A DNA stretch of 64,000 nt from Mangifera indica (GCF_011075055.1 NC_058152.1:12769228-12833227), one strand, 5' to 3'. Numbered from the stretch's first letter, positions 44,840-58,860 are shown. Numbers and translations: made by a program. Notes: generated by a model from the letters alone, not told the origin.

Positions 44840-46069
44840 TTTTGATCACATCATATCTTTTAATTATTGCGTATAGAGTCATGTTTTGAGTCTTACTCTT
44901 TTATATATATTTTTTCTAATATAAACAAGAAAACCCAAAAAATCATAAACATGACAAGAAGACAACCAAAGTAACCACTTAATCTTTCCAATGAAGTTAG
45001 AAATTTCATTGGAAGAGGTAACAAAAAATCTGTTTTTATATAGGTTTCTTTCCCACATAAGTTCTTGTATTGATTCCAGAGGTTTTTTTTTTTCTTTTGA
45101 ATTGAAACAATCCATTGCTATCCTAAAGGTGCTTATCCCTTAGCCTTAAACAAAAAATCTGTTTTTTATAGGTTTCTTTCCAACACAAGTTTTTGTATTG
45201 TTCCTAGAGTTTTTTTTTTCTTTTTTTGAATTGAAACAATCCATTGCTACCCTAAAAATGTTTATCTAAAATTTTGTTACATAATTTTGCCGAAGCTTCA
45301 ATTATGATTCAAGAAACTTTTGGTACAGGTGAAGGTTGGTTTACAGTTTTAGATGTTGAAGTGATACACTTTGCAGTTGCACTTGGTTATATTTTGGCTT
45401 TTTAAGACATATTTGGTGTAGCAAAAATATATATAAATTTAAGTAATGAGAATAAATTTTCAACTTTTTATTGGGCTACAAAATATGAGAGGTAAAACTC
45501 TTCAGGTTACTTTACCTTTGTGGGTGGCGTCAAGTATGTGGTAAGAGTTTTACCTTCAATATTTTGCTGCCCAATGAAAGGTTGTAAATCCATTTTCATC
45601 ATTTGAGTTTATATCTATTTTTGGTGCACCAATTATGACTTATAAGGCTAGAGTTACCCAAGTGTAACTGTAACATGTATCATTTCTTCATTTAACACCA
45701 TAAGTCGACCTCCATTTTCACCAAGTTTTTTGAGCCATAAATGAAACTTATAAAATTATGCAACAGAATTTTGGATAAACACTTTTAGAGTAGCAGGAGT
45801 AACAATGGATTGTTTTAATTCCAAAAATTAAAAAAACTTTTAATCAATACAAGAACTTATGTTAAGGAGAAACTTATGTAAACTTTTATACTTGAGGGGT
45901 CTAACTTTTCTAGCTTCTTGGAAAGATTGAAGGGTTACTTTGGTAGCCCTCTTGTTGTGTTTATGATTTATCTACTTCCTGATTTTTTTTCAAAAAAATA
46001 AATAAATAAAAGAGTAAGACTCAAATATGGTCTTGTACACAACAATTGAAAGATACGATGTGATCTAAA
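44840..46069. repeat. 1.2-kb imperfect inverted repeat, copy 2
   Basis: Partner of 6303-7519 with the same arms and loop. It has a 17-bp or so addition near the loop (about 45502-45518) and small differences in the T runs. No target duplication seen. Confidence 0.75.
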
Positions 46070-46173
46070 ATACACATTGTTGAAACATGTTTAAAATGGT
46101 AAAATACGACAAACATGTATTATACACATATAAAGTGCATATTTACTAACCAGCTCAAATTTGATGGTTTAGT

Positions 46174-47790
46174 GCAGCTGAAATAGGTGAAATATTTGCC
46201 AACTATAAAAGCCTCGATGTACTTATCTCTCAACAACCAGAAACACCTACAAGTATTGTTTCATTTAGAACCTTGTTTCTTCCAACTTTTCGACCCATGC
46301 AATTCATTGTTGCATTGATTTCTAATTCCCAGTGGTTTATTTTTTTATGATACCTCGTCAAACTCTTAGAAAGTTTAAGAAGGATGGACACGTGTGGAGC
46401 AAAAAGAAGGATGGAAAGACCATTCAGGAATCTCATGTCAACCTCAAGGTTATTGCATAATTTGATTGAAAGAGATTTCAAAATGCATAGAAGTTCATCT
46501 CTGTAAATTTGTTGATATGGTACTATTTGCTAAAGTTTATTCATGCAGGCCCAAAGAAGAGAAACCCTGAAGAAATCCAGATGCAGCAAAGGGAGAAAAT
46601 GGACCTGGGATGTACATGTCAGCAGCTCTAAATAATGACACACTACCTAAGACTGGGATGGAAATAGAGGCGGTTATGAGAATTAAAATGGGAGTGGGAG
46701 AGCATTGCTGTGTAGAAAGAATCATGTAGAAAAATTTGTATTGAGAGTTTATTTTTCGGGGGAGTACTGGCCTCTCATATTAGCTAGCTTAGTATTTTCA
46801 TCTTCGTATTGGAGTGTGTTTTTTCTGAAGTAGTTTCCAGTTTATTCCTATTGACAGCATTGTAATGAAATGAATTGAGGAGTGATTGAATATTACATTG
46901 ATAAATGAAAGAAACATTTTCTGATAGCATTCTGTACCGCCCCCTATTTTTCTGCTATTACATTGCTTCATTTTGGTAGGTTGATGCTGTGAAATTGAAA
47001 TTTGCTTGCTGGAGTAGTGATTCTGTTGTGCACTTGTTGATTGTGCTCTTGGGTGGTGGAGGAGAAATGGTCTGAAGTGTTGGAACAAGGCTGAGTAGAG
47101 AGACTTAAGATTAACTTAAGTTGGAGAGAGACTGTAGAAATTGCAGCAGCTGCCTTTTCACTGGTAAAACAACCAACGTTAGCATCATTTGTATTCAATA
47201 GTTTCAGTTTTGCTGATCAATAATTTTGAGTTCTTTCAGGTGTGCAGCGTTGAGATGTTGGAGTGCTTGTATTGTATGTCCACGGACAAAGAAATGAAAA
47301 TTTTCAGACACCTGTCTGTTGGTGATTAACAGGTGAGAATATATGCTCTCACAGATTCTCTGGGTTTATCCAGATTTTGTTCAGAAGTGCTTCTTTCACT
47401 GAATTTATAAAAAAAAAATCTCTTCTCTAATAATAGATTCGCATAGGTGCCCCATTGAATTAAAAAATAAAAGAAAAAAAAGAGTAAGTTTTTTAAAATT
47501 CATTTTTCAGGTTTTGACCGGCATTAGAGATCGCTCTTCTCAGTCACCAGTTTCTGAGAATGTGGTTGTATGCTCTGTAAATGCTGATTGCTCTGACAGT
47601 CTGATTTGTTCCTTATGCTTTTCAGCTAATTTTGTTGATTTGGAAGTAAATGCTTGAGCTTAATATGATATCCATTTCCCCTTCATTTTGAAGGAAACTG
47701 CATTTTTTCTGTTTTTGACTGTAACCTAATTGAATACTCCAGCTGCAGAGGGCCTTCAGACATAGCTCTTTTTCACCACTGAGAAGACAA
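46174..47790 (+). pseudogene. CAMTA-like CG-1 domain fragment, copy 5
   Basis: Partner of 7622-9267. AAEIGEIFANYKSLDVL, then FKKDGHVWSKKKDGKTIQES with a single KDGHVWSKK unit, a donor after HVNLK, then CSVEMLECLYCMSTDKEMK at about 47240-47330, and a last part at about 47745-47790 with the same stop before EDK. The family's ERLK-intron border is kept. Confidence 0.78.
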
Positions 47791-47899
47791 GGTTAGCTCA
47801 TATCTTTCTATTTTTGTGCTTCGTCTGTTCTCATCTAAATCTGCTTCTTTATTTCATGCCCTTCTTCAATTCTAATTGTCACATTATTTCTGAGAATGT

Positions 47900-48040
47900 G
47901 CGGAAGCCAGGAAATATTGCAAACACGGTAAGGCATCAATGAAATGTACGGCATTTATTTGTTTCCCACTGTTAACCAAGGACTCAACAACCCCTGTACA
48001 GAGAGTGCGGCTAGATGATTAGCAAATTTCACATCAAATT
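47900..48040 (-). pseudogene. FRIGIDA-like fragment, short copy 2
   Basis: Partner of 9375-9515: KFANHLAALSVQGLL then frameshifted NSGKQINAVHF-like sequence. Broken. Confidence 0.6.
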
Positions 48041-49060
48041 ATTTCTCCAAGCTATGCCAAGCAGCAAGGGATATAATACCTATCTGTAATAACACCAAAT
48101 TAATTACTAGTTAATTGCAAGCTTACACCAATTTAATTACTAGTTAATTTCTATCAACATAGCATAGACAGAAAGTTAGCGAGTAGTTCAGGAGGCAACA
48201 TTAACTAAATGCATTAGCCATCATTTTACTATATGAAAGAGAGACATGGGGACATAAAGGCAATCTTATCAACCGGTTCTGACCTAATATAATGAGCTCA
48301 TGGACTTTGCACTTCCATCAGATTTTCTCTAAGAAGACAATCTTCAGGTTTCAATGGTACAGCAATTTGTGAATCACATAAAGTAGTCTGTAAAATACAA
48401 TGAATACTTCCATCAATAGTAACGATAATACCAATAACAGCATAGCCTCATGCTATTTCTACATGTGACAAATTGAAAGACAAAAGATCATTTTCAATAG
48501 GTTATGAGTTGGGATCACTGTATAACCATTCTCTTAAAAAAGAAAAAAAGAAAATTAAAAATCCTAATCATGTAAAGTTTATTAATATGTGGAGTTATAT
48601 ACAAAATCTTGATAAACCAGTTGAAACATATAGGACATCTTTCATGCTTAAAATATAAATTATATATTTGAAACAAAAGGGAAATAATTTAGAAATAACC
48701 ATAGGCAACAATTAAAAGATACCTTACAAACAATGTTTAACATGTAAAACATCAAAAAAAATATATATATTATTATAGATAAAAGAGTTAAATAAACATG
48801 AGAAGTCATTGAAAAGAGTTGAAAGAAGGTTTGCAAGTTAAAATCTCACTAAATAAATAAATTAAATTCAATGTTTGAGTCCAGTTACCATGTAGCAGAA
48901 ATATTTAGGCAGCCACCATTTTTGAGGGCATAACCTTGAGAAAGATGTTTACGAGTTATTAGTATGTGTTAAGGCTATAAAAACCATAGAAAACAGGGCT
49001 TCTAATCTGATTGAATAATCTTAGCCTCAAACCCTTTTGATTCAAATAAACGGCCAAAGG
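48041..49060. other. Spacer downstream of TNL-C
   Basis: Partner of 9.5-10.5 kb, AT-rich. No gene. Confidence 0.5.
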
Positions 49061-49200
49061 AAATGATCTCTCCTTAACAGTCAGATAAATCCAATTCGGA
49101 AAATTTGAAGTTCTTAATAATCTTGCAATGATACAACAACATACAAAATGAAACCAATTAAGTTACCATTGAACTAGCCTTCTAGAAACTCTACAATTCA
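49061..49200 (-). pseudogene. C-JID remnant behind TNL-C
   Basis: Matches the FPEGW.NDNLTGF region of the TNL-B last exon with a stop in place of the tryptophan. It starts right after the TNL-C stop codon. Confidence 0.75.
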
Positions 49201-51150
49201 TCACTCAACCTTTTCTTTATCATTTAATCCATCATAACTTATTTTTAACACCTTGTGGACATTCATATGAAGACTTGTTCTTAAGTTTTTTAGTGCACTT
49301 TCCCATTCTCTCTTCGTCCTCTTGAATAGAAAGGAACCAAGAACTTTAAGAGCTAGTGGAACACCGTCAGCGTAAGCTACTATACTAGATGATAACTCGA
49401 CATAATCCTCTATTATAGTGTTTCCTCTAAAGGCATATAGGGCAAAAAGTTGAAGAGCATTATCAAAACATAACCCTTTCATTTCATGAATGTGATCTAC
49501 TTCACAACTTCTTAGCACATGTTTATCCCTTGTTGTTATAATGATACGACAATTTGAATCCAAGTCATCAAAAACTCTCATTAAACATTCTATTTGTTCT
49601 AACTTCGTTACATCATCAAACACAATAAGAACTTTTTTTCTGCTCATCAGACTTTTTCTTCTAAAGGTGAATCCATGATTGAGATGTTCATCCCTTAAAA
49701 TTGCAGAGCTCAATTTTTTGCATAAGTCATTTAATCCCCCGCTTTTCTCTGATTCTTCTCTAATATTCAGAATGAAGTAAGATGCTTCAAACTGTTTAGA
49801 GATTTTTTCAAATATAGCACTAGCAAGAGTAGTTTTTCCTATGCCCCCAATGCCCCAAATTCCTAGCTTGCAAATACCGTTTGAACATAATAAATTTTCA
49901 ATCTCTTCAATTGATGACTCTAGTCCAACTAGCTTCTTGGTAAGAATAAATGAGGAGTTGTAATCCAGTTTCCTCCATATATCATTGACAATATCTTTTA
50001 CCAAGGCTGCCTCATTCCTAAAAATAAAAAATAAAAAATTAAATAATATGATACTAAAATTAAATGATTGAATAAAGAAATATAACGTAATTTTAGTTCT
50101 TTTCTGTTTCTTTTGACTGTTCATTGAATAAAAATTTTTAAAACGTAAGATTGGCATGATGAAGAACTGCATCATGACATGAACTAAACTTCATTTCTCA
50201 GTGGCACAAAATTTTGGATTCAAATATAATTTGATCATCACTTTCCATGTCCTAAAAACTTGTAAAACTTTTCAATGCTAAAATTCAATTCAATTCAATT
50301 CTCCAAAAAAAATAAATAATCAGTAACTATATATTCAATGATATATCATATTTAGATAGTAATTAGCTGTCATCCAAAAAAGTAAAACTGACGGTTCATA
50401 TTAACGGATTGTGTTTGCATTAAGTTTTTCTGTGTTTTGGGCAAGAAGACACACAACAAGAACCCAATTGATTATTATTTTGACCATCTGATTCTGTTCC
50501 CAGTAAATCTGGAAAAGATAATAAAAATAGAAAATACATGGAACTGCTGTATGTAAGATTATTACATAAAAATTGGTAATTTGTAGCTTCAAAGTACTTA
50601 CCAAAAAAAAGAAAAGATTATTACGTAAAAACATTGATAAAAAAATTTACAGTTACCTGGAGTTCTTTGAATGAAAACCAGAAAGGTTGGCTGCATCCCT
50701 CAAAGCAGTCCTCCATCTCTGCAACATCTCTGAATCATCCATAAAACGCTTTTCAAGCTCAGCAAATGCTTTCCCCAAATCCCCAGTTTGATTCCTGACA
50801 TCAGATGGGTCTACTTGATAGAAGACTGGTATTACGATCTGATCATATGTGTTCTTACATTTAACAATCTCTTCAAGTTCTCTGAGACACCATCTTGAGG
50901 AAGCATACCCTTTAGAAAAAATGATAACCGAGATCTTTGAATGTTCAATTGCCTTCAAAAGAGATATAGAAATTTCTTCTCCTCTAACTAGGCTATCATC
51001 AATGAAAGTTCTAATCTTTTTTTGACAAAAGGCTTCATAAAGATGGCTGGTAATGTTTTGTCGGGTGTCCACACCATGGAAACTAAGGAAAACCTCATAC
51101 TCTATTTTAGGAGTAATGGATGAAGAAGAAGAAGAAGAAGAGGAAGCCAT
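49201..51150 (-). CDS. TNL-C: open TIR-NB gene lacking ARC2 and LRR
   Basis: Exon 1 (51150-50657, TIR) and exon 2 (50017-49201, NB-ARC) join in phase to 436 codons plus stop. TIR has EVFLSFHGVDTR and SSRWCLREL with the catalytic glutamate. NB-ARC has LGIWGIGGIGKTTLAS, VLIVFDDV, IIITTRDKHVL, GVPLALKVLGSFLF and ISYDGLNDKEKV, then a stop two codons later. TNL-B continues at that point with FLDIACFFKE. ARC2, MHD, LRR and C-JID are therefore lost by an internal deletion. TIR-NB proteins of this kind are known in plants as signalling partners or helpers (family knowledge). The frame is clean, unlike its duplicate TNL-A, so it may be expressed. Confidence 0.8.
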
Positions 51151-51897
51151 TAAGTGCAGGTGAAGAGAGGCACTTCGCATAAACAAAGAAGGGTAAACTA
51201 AAACATCAACTAATTGAGCAGTTGAACTATATCCCACAATCTCTAAGTCTTTTTCACCTCTTTTTCTAGGAAGATGGCCTGCCTTTTTCTTCTTTGCCTT
51301 TTCAGTTTTCTCAGAAGATGCCCTGTCTTTCGTCTTTTTGACTTGGACTTTTTGCCCCGTGAACATTAGGATGCCTTGTGATTTCTACTTGTATTTTATT
51401 TTCAAGCAAGCTGTCTTAACATTTTCTATTTTATTATTTATCTGCCAAATGATTATTTTAAAATATTAATATGTAATTGTGTATTATTTTATTTTTAATT
51501 TAAAATTATTTAATTATATAATAATATATTATTATTTAAACATAATTTTGTACTTATTATTTATATATATATAAATATATTAATATTAAATATTAAAATA
51601 TTTTACTATTTTCACAGATAAAGTTTAGACTAGCAGTTTAACAGGACCATCAAAATCTCCATCGCAGTCAAGTCATGGCCACTGTGGGAACTTCCCCAAT
51701 ACCTAACAAGGGACACCCCACGATTTTGGCCGACAGCTACAGGATTTCTTGTGGGCTTCTCTTTGTATTTTTTTTTCTTCCGAATAAATTAGAAAATTAA
51801 ATATGAAAATGACAACATTAAATTCCCTCCATTTCTAATTTTGCCGCTCTCACCAGTTGAAAGAATTTTTAATATTCAACACCGGAACACTACAAAG
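51151..51897. other. Upstream region of TNL-C
   Basis: Partner of 12.6-13.4 kb. The reading frame extends upstream to 51366 in a lysine-rich leader. AT-rich beyond. No clear promoter motif. Confidence 0.5.
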
Positions 51898-53520
51898 CAC
51901 ATCAGGAGAAAATGCAGGTGCCAACACTGGGAAGCAGACGAAATGGACAAAAGCAGAATCAGTAAATGACAGAAGCACCGGCCGAATCAATTGACAATCC
52001 GAACTCAATGAATTCTGACGCTCTACTCGGAGAGACAAAACTCAGCTTGCTTGATCATACAACAAACCAGCATCCAAAGATCCTCATAGAAGGACTACAG
52101 CTCAGGAATTTCAGACCAGACCCCATCAACAGAGGATAATTAAGCCCAAACCAGAGGACCATATCATCATGTAGCAATCCAGGAGCAAAAATTTGAAGAT
52201 GCAAGAAAAGCATGCAGGAAGAATTCAAGCCAAACAGACCAGCAAAGACTGAAGGTCCATGAGGACCAGAAGCATGCCTCAACTGCAAGGAAACCAAGCA
52301 GCAGACCAGGAGAAATTTTTGAGGGCGCGAAACCAAGCCACAGCTGGGGAAAAGGGAGGCCAGGAGAACAACAGCAGGAGAAGCAGGGGAATGAACGGAA
52401 AAAACAGGGGAAGCACAGAAAACTGATGCGAAAGCTTCTGATCAGAATTTAGAAGCAAATACAAGCACCAGGAAACAGGAGATTCAAGCTCCAGAAGACA
52501 GTAGCGAAAAGGCAGGTTTCGAAAGCCACCAGGAAAGAGCAGAAAAGAAAATCCCAGCAGCAGAGTTGAGGCAATGGAGAGGGGAAAAGCTATCAATATT
52601 GACCACTGCAGCCGGCACCAAACCAACAGAATAGGACTCGACTAAAGATCAGGAAGAGGGAACCTACAAAAGAACACACTGTTAGCAAAAGGGGCTGCCA
52701 CCTCTAAAGAGGAGAAGCCTTAGCATTTGAAGGTGAAAGATGCAGTTGAGGAGGTTCCAATTCCTAGCAATGGCTTTATTGACATTAGTAGGCGAAAAAT
52801 TTGAGAGGTCAGCCCCTTTGCCTCTTACCAGTCTTCTGAGCCTTTCCTTGGGCTGCAGAAGATTAGAGAAAATCCTGTTGTTTCTTTCCTTCCAAATGGC
52901 ATAAATTCTAGCCCCAGGCTTAACTTGCCCATCAAGAATTTTAACTGACTTCCTTCCAATCCGAAGAAATTTCATCAATAAAGGAGTTCTAGTTTTGCCC
53001 ATTATAAATCAAGAAACTTTTCCTCAAAATGGTCTTCCAGATATAGTTGTTGTATTCACATCCGAAGAAAATGTGGTTTATATCCTCTTCATAATGATTA
53101 CATAACACGCATTTAGCATTATTTGTGAGTCCAAGTTTGATAAGTTTGTCTCTAGTCATGAGTCTTTGCTTAATTGCCAACCAGAGGATAATAGCTTGTC
53201 TAGGAATTTGTTTTTTGTGATATACAAGGTCAGCCCAGTTAACCTCTCTTTTTTTACTCCTGAACTCATTCCAAACCGACTACGTAGAAAACTGACCATT
53301 GGACGACGGCAACCATGTGATAGAATCTAAGCCATCTCTAGGATTATTCATCAATGCCCCTTGATCTCTAAAAGTGCATTAGAGTCCACAACCGACCATT
53401 TCCAAGAGTTGTCATTCACAATCTCCATAACTTTCACCTCCCTACTAATACCCAAGTCATCAATGCCCCTTGATTGGTTTTTCTCTATACTTCTCCAAGA
53501 GAGGGTCATACGGGTGCTAA
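51898..53520 (-). mobile_element. LINE 3' fragment, copy 4
   Basis: Partner of 13.4-15.0 kb, with the zf-RVT-like region at 52989-53180 and the tail at 52682-53002, the same small deletion in the tail, and no RT domain. Confidence 0.85.
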
Positions 53521-54485
53521 TTGTCTATCTAAAAGAAGGTATTCTTCGCATTTCCAATTTTATATTTGATTTTGTCTCTCGGCTCATTTTTTATTTTGAT
53601 TAACTTCCACCACGACAAACTATCATTGATTGGATTGGTCAATTTGGTCTAAAAAAAAAAAAAGTCCAATTTAAATAAGATTTTTTTATTAAAAATTTTA
53701 GTTATTTTGAATTGATTGAACTAAAAATTTTAAAATTTTAAAATTTCAAAAACCACTTTGAACTTTTTTTAAGGTTAAAAGAAACCCAAAAATTTTTATT
53801 AACACCTCTAGTATTTTTAAAATTACAATTACTCTCAAAACTTTTGAAAAGGGAAAACAAAAAAAATAAGAGGAAAAGAAAAATAAAAAGAATAAGAGGG
53901 AAAGGAGAAAATTGGAAAAATATATAAAATGATTTTCATTTATTTCACTTAACAAAATCCACTAATAGAAGTAGATGGTGGATGAAAATTGGCTTTTCTA
54001 AATTTAAAGGGTCAAAACATTATTTCGACAAACCTTTGGGGGGGGGGGGTGTGGGAGGAATAGTCTTTTGACCTTGTCCTTCATTCTTTATGGCCATAAC
54101 AAAATATAGGTGGCCTAGATTTTATGAACTCTCAATAATAATCTTCAAAGGTTAGATGAGATTAACTTTAAATTGAATAATTCATACAACAGTTGCCATG
54201 TAAAAATTTACATGACAACATTGCAAAGGTATCTCGAAAACATAAACCCTAAATATATGTTTTAAAAGATCATAAAAATGAACATCATGCATCAAAAATT
54301 GATTTAATTACAAACTTAACTTCGTCTGGGTTAAAAGACTATATTTACCATTTCCCTATATGCTTGTGGCTGCTTCAAAAATGTCAGCAATTTAAAGTAT
54401 GCAAATTATGTTTATAACAACAATGTCCAGAGGTACCTCTAATCAGGAAAAGAGTTTGAGCTTGTTGATTTTTTCCGGTATAAGA
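53521..54485. other. Spacer without a gene
   Basis: Partner of 15.0-15.97 kb, with a run of about 11 G near 54039. No gene. Confidence 0.55.
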
Positions 54486-55504
54486 TTAGGCAGTGTCATG
54501 AGGATGGGTGGCCCAAATTGAACCAAAAGCTCCAAGGCGTTGGAAGTACTCTCCTAGTGCAAGCAAGCCTCGAGCAACCTGGCGAGTTATTAGGATACAA
54601 GACATCTGCTGTAATGTTTCTTGTCCAAAATAATCAGCCTGTTCGGGCAAGAGCTTATAAATTTGGTAACATGTCAATACGTTCCAAGTAAAAACTAACA
54701 TGTATCAAATCGTATGAACCCGGAATTTAAAGAACCATGTTATGCTAAGATCAGTATATTACTTTCTACCAATCATATCATTTTTGCTAACAGAAACCGA
54801 TTAGTGGTCTGGTTGCCGATCATGAAATCTTATTCAGAGAAACTATCAGCAGTAGAGAATATATATATTTGACTATGTAGCCATACTTAAGTTTGCAGAA
54901 AAGCAAAGCACTGAAGGAAAAATCAACTACGGTTTTTTAGTACATCACGAAAATGATATTTCCTACAAATCATGACTGCAATAAATCACCAAAATAATGA
55001 ATTCAACGCCAAGAAGATGGTCTAAAAGGAAAGGGATGAGAAAATAGGTGTGATTTGTCGGGCATCACAGGCATGCATTCGAGCAGCATAGTGCTTAAAT
55101 AAATCTTAGAAGCAGAAGAAAACTTCAATTTCACAGATGAATGCAAATTCAACTCGCTAGAAAGTTTCTCAACTTAAATCAGATGTGCTGATAAAAAACT
55201 AATTAACTGGTCAGAAAAACCATTACAGAAAGATATTGAAAATTAAGATCGGCAGTAATACCCCGATTCTTACCTAGTTCAAAAAGCTGACTAGAGCTTC
55301 CAACTTCTCCATTGCAGTAGGTATCTTTGGGATGCAACCACCTTCTACCAGTTGACCTGCAGCAACAGTTTCAGCAGGAGTCGACTGCAATTTCTCCATA
55401 CCTTGAGTCAGAGCATCTTCCGCTTGCTGACATGACTGTCTTAGCTTATTAACTTCTATATTTTGTGAATCGATCAAGGAGTCAAGATCAGGAACGAAAA
55501 CCAA
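54486..55504 (-). pseudogene. TGA1/4-like C-terminal fragment, copy 4 (best preserved)
   Basis: Both exons are open: 55504 to about 55274 (LRQSCQQAEDALTQGMEKL, TAMEKLEALVSFLN) and 54701-54486 (GQETLQQMSCILITRQVAR, LLALGEYFQRLGAFGSIWAT, ending HPHDTA). Spliced, they would give most of the DOG1 domain to the natural C-terminus. Several family arginines are changed (for example RLRALSS to RLGAFGS), and no bZIP or N-terminal part is seen before 55504. I call it a fragment, though it could be transcribed. Confidence 0.82.
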
Positions 55505-55539
55505 TTATCAATGTCAGCTTATGAATCAATGTTATTCTA

Positions 55540-55948
55540 CCTGTGGTGAAAGACCTTGAGGGTGACGTTACTGAATCAATCATGTATTCGTAGGTTATGA
55601 TTACAGTCCATGTTATTCAAATTGCTTACAATCAATTTGAATAGCCAGGGTGGAATAGTTTTCTTTGTTGAACATGAAACTAAGATTGGAAGGATTCTAA
55701 GCCAAGTGAAAAAATGTAGAGTGACTTTGTTGTACGCTAAAGATGATGATTTGAGAAGAGATGCAAGAATGGACAGAAACAAGAGATTGAATACTATAAA
55801 TTGCTCTGTTGATGACTGTTTGAGTTGTTGTATAAATTGCTGCTGGAAACATGACAAAATGGACAATTTTCTGCCATCATTCAAAATTTTAGATAGATGG
55901 TCCCCTCATTCAGAAATATACAAGCAATGGATGAGAGAAGAACAGTAA
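55540..55948 (+). pseudogene. Plus-strand C-JID remnant with cysteine-rich tail, copy 4
   Basis: Appears identical to 17.02-17.43 kb, with the same small deletions at the start and the same CSVDDCLSCCINCCWKHD tail. Confidence 0.75.
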
Positions 55949-57170
55949 GTTGGATTGAATTAAACGTCCAAAAGTGAAGAACAGAAATATATTTTATGAC
56001 CTCATGTTTTTCATGGTTCTTATGACCTCAACACATACACTACTACCAACTAGGCCTCTTTGACTTCTCACCTGTACACAGTAACCTTAGCAGAGGAAGC
56101 AGACCGAGAGCAAGAGAGGATTGGCTAATTTGTTTCTGTAATATGCATTGCCGGGAAGAAGAGTAGCCAATATATTTAGGGATTGAGCTAGGGAAAATTA
56201 TTTTTCTGCCCCTCATGCTTAAATGACAAAAACACCCTTACTAACTTTGCCAAATTACCGTTATACCCTTAATTCATGTTTAACCCACAAATACAAAATA
56301 ACAATTTGTATTTGTAGTATCACTCTAAAAGAATAAATCCACTGAGTAATCAATTTAAATACAAAACAGAAATTGGTCGACAAATCAAAGATTAAAAACT
56401 CTAGAGTTGAAACATTCACATAGTAAAAAAAAACTATAACACAATGAAATAATAAACAAAATTTTAACATTAACGATATTCACCCGTGAACATAAACCAA
56501 TGTAAACTCTGGATTTGCTCTTTGACCATCTCAATGTAAACTTCTCTCATTTCATTTCATCACAATTCCCTTATCATTTATGACACTTTTCGCCTCTCTT
56601 CTTTCCTTTTTTCTATTGAGAATGTAGTAAAACAAGTAAGAAGGTTGGTGCTTCGGCTTAACGGTGTTAGAGGAGGTACAAGCCTTTCAGCGGCAAACTA
56701 ACGGTTAGTTAACGACTCATTTAGTAAAATCCAACGGCTTAGAATCAATGTTTATGTGCTTTCTGTATAAAAGATAAATGGTGGTTATTGCATTTCACCA
56801 GGATTGCTACATCAGGCACAAAGGAGTACAAATTCAAATGTAATTCAAGCAATGTAAGTTTTTGCCATTCTATTAATAAAATAAGAGGTTATACAGTATT
56901 TCAGTTCATTCCTTTTCTCTCTATAAACTTAGGTTCCTTTTTTGCTCTACAATTTTCTTCAATTGACCAACACTGTTTTCATTTGTTCACCAAATTTTAG
57001 TGTCATTATACTTTGTAATAAACAGAGTACTCTGTTTTTGCAACCATTTGTTTCATCTTTAACACCTTTCTTATGGCACTTTCAGCTAGACGCTTTCTGG
57101 TTGAACGGAGCAAGCACTTATGAATGAGTTCACAATTTGAATTGTTTTCCTGATATGAATGATGTTACAG
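55949..57170. other. Spacer between C-JID remnant and CAMTA fragment
   Basis: Partner of 17.4-18.65 kb, almost unchanged, including the TATA-like site at about 56766. Confidence 0.45.
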
Positions 57171-57625
57171 ATTGTTTGAATGACGCGGATGTTGAAGAAA
57201 TCGTGAAAGAAGGGCAAAACAGGTGGTTGAATGCAGTTGAAATATGCAAAATATTTGAAAACCATGAAAAGCTTCAAATACTTGCTTCTCAACCACAATC
57301 AAGGTCTCCAAAAGTATTGTTTCATCTGGGATTTTATTTTTCTAACCTTTTTATGGATGGAATTTGGGTAAGTTACATTAATTACAGGTGGCTCCTTTTT
57401 CGTCATTAAGCTGCAGAGGCTTTGAGAGTTTAGGAAGGATGACCACGTGTGGAGTAAAAAGGAAAAAAAAAAAGATGCAAAGTCGGTCCGGGAATTTATT
57501 AAAATTTCAAGGTTCGTGCAATAATTTGAATTAACAACGAGTGAAATTTTACAGGTTAACATAGATGAGATGTTGAATTGTTTGTATGTTTATTGAGAAG
57601 ATAAAACATGTGGATATAAGAAGTT
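57171..57625 (+). pseudogene. CAMTA-like CG-1 domain fragment, copy 6
   Basis: Partner of 18651-19105: VEEIVKEGQNRWLNAVEICK with intact tryptophan, FENHEKLQILASQPQSR, a frame loss, then FRKDDHVW-like sequence and DEMLNCLYVY. Confidence 0.75.
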
Positions 57626-58860
57626 CTGGAATCATAGTGGCATTTCTGGTATAGTATGTCAATGACACATTACTTATCGAAAATGATATACTGAATTTGC
57701 AAATGATAAAGACTTAATCATCCAAGCATATTTTTATGAATGACTTGGGAAAAGTAGCATATCTGTATCCTTGTATTAAGATTTATTATGATAGATTGCA
57801 TAAGTTGCTTGGCCAAAGTAATGCACACGTGGACATGGTGCTAAAGATATTCAACATTCAATAATCCAAGAAATTTTTTTTTTCTATTTCTAGCATATTT
57901 TAACTCATTTACCTTGAATGCTGCACATTAGGTATTCAGTATATAGCATGAATTAGACACCTAATTATGTCAATAAATACCAAAGAGTTTTCAGTATATA
58001 GCATGAATCCAGAGGCGTGTAGTATAATACCTTCAACACCAAATCACCACAAATTCAAACATAAATTCACTTTGAAACAAGAGATTAAGGACAAATCTAT
58101 ATAAAGAGACAAATAAAAATTCAAACCTGTTGAGAAGTAGATCATTGTAAAGTTGCATATGAGTGATAGGGTATGAATTGGATGTGAATCTCTAAAGATG
58201 ACGACGACAATTCGAAAAGCTACTTCTCAAGATATTAGGAGGGAATTGGTAGAGCGACAATACCATGGCGAGTGGGTGACACCGTGCATGAGATTGGCGG
58301 TTGGAGTGCAAGAGTTGGTTGGAGGAGATGTAAGAAGAGAAAAATGGCTCCAGCGATGTGAGTGTAAGTAGGTGCCCAAGCCATTTGTTAGGAGGGCTAA
58401 GGCGATTCAAGCAAGAGTAAAACGGTGCAGGTCAAGATGTAGAGAAAATGATTTTGGGAGTAAGCTGTGAGACTCTTGAGGATTTTCTCTCATCATTCCT
58501 TTAATAGAGTGACAAATGTCAAGTCTTAGTTTGAAAGGAATGGTGAAATGTTCAAACAATAGATTATGGGGTTAAAAATTTAGGCCAAAACCCCTAATCC
58601 CACCAAAGGTTTAGTTAATTTGCAATTTTTACCCACTAATTTTGAAAAATCTAAATCCACATGGTAAATTATTTATTATTCCTTTTTAATATAATAACAA
58701 AAATATCTCATAAATTGCTATAATTTAAATTAAGAATTCATGCTATGTAATTATGAAATTAAATATACAAAAACACCCTTTATATAAAATTGTAATTTAA
58801 ACATAATTAAAAATAATTTACCAATATAATTTTTTGATTTACCAAATATAAGATGGAAGA
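57626..58860. other. Spacer without a recognised gene
   Basis: Partner of 19.1-20.34 kb. Open frames in 58.19-58.45 kb resemble nothing I know. Confidence 0.45.
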
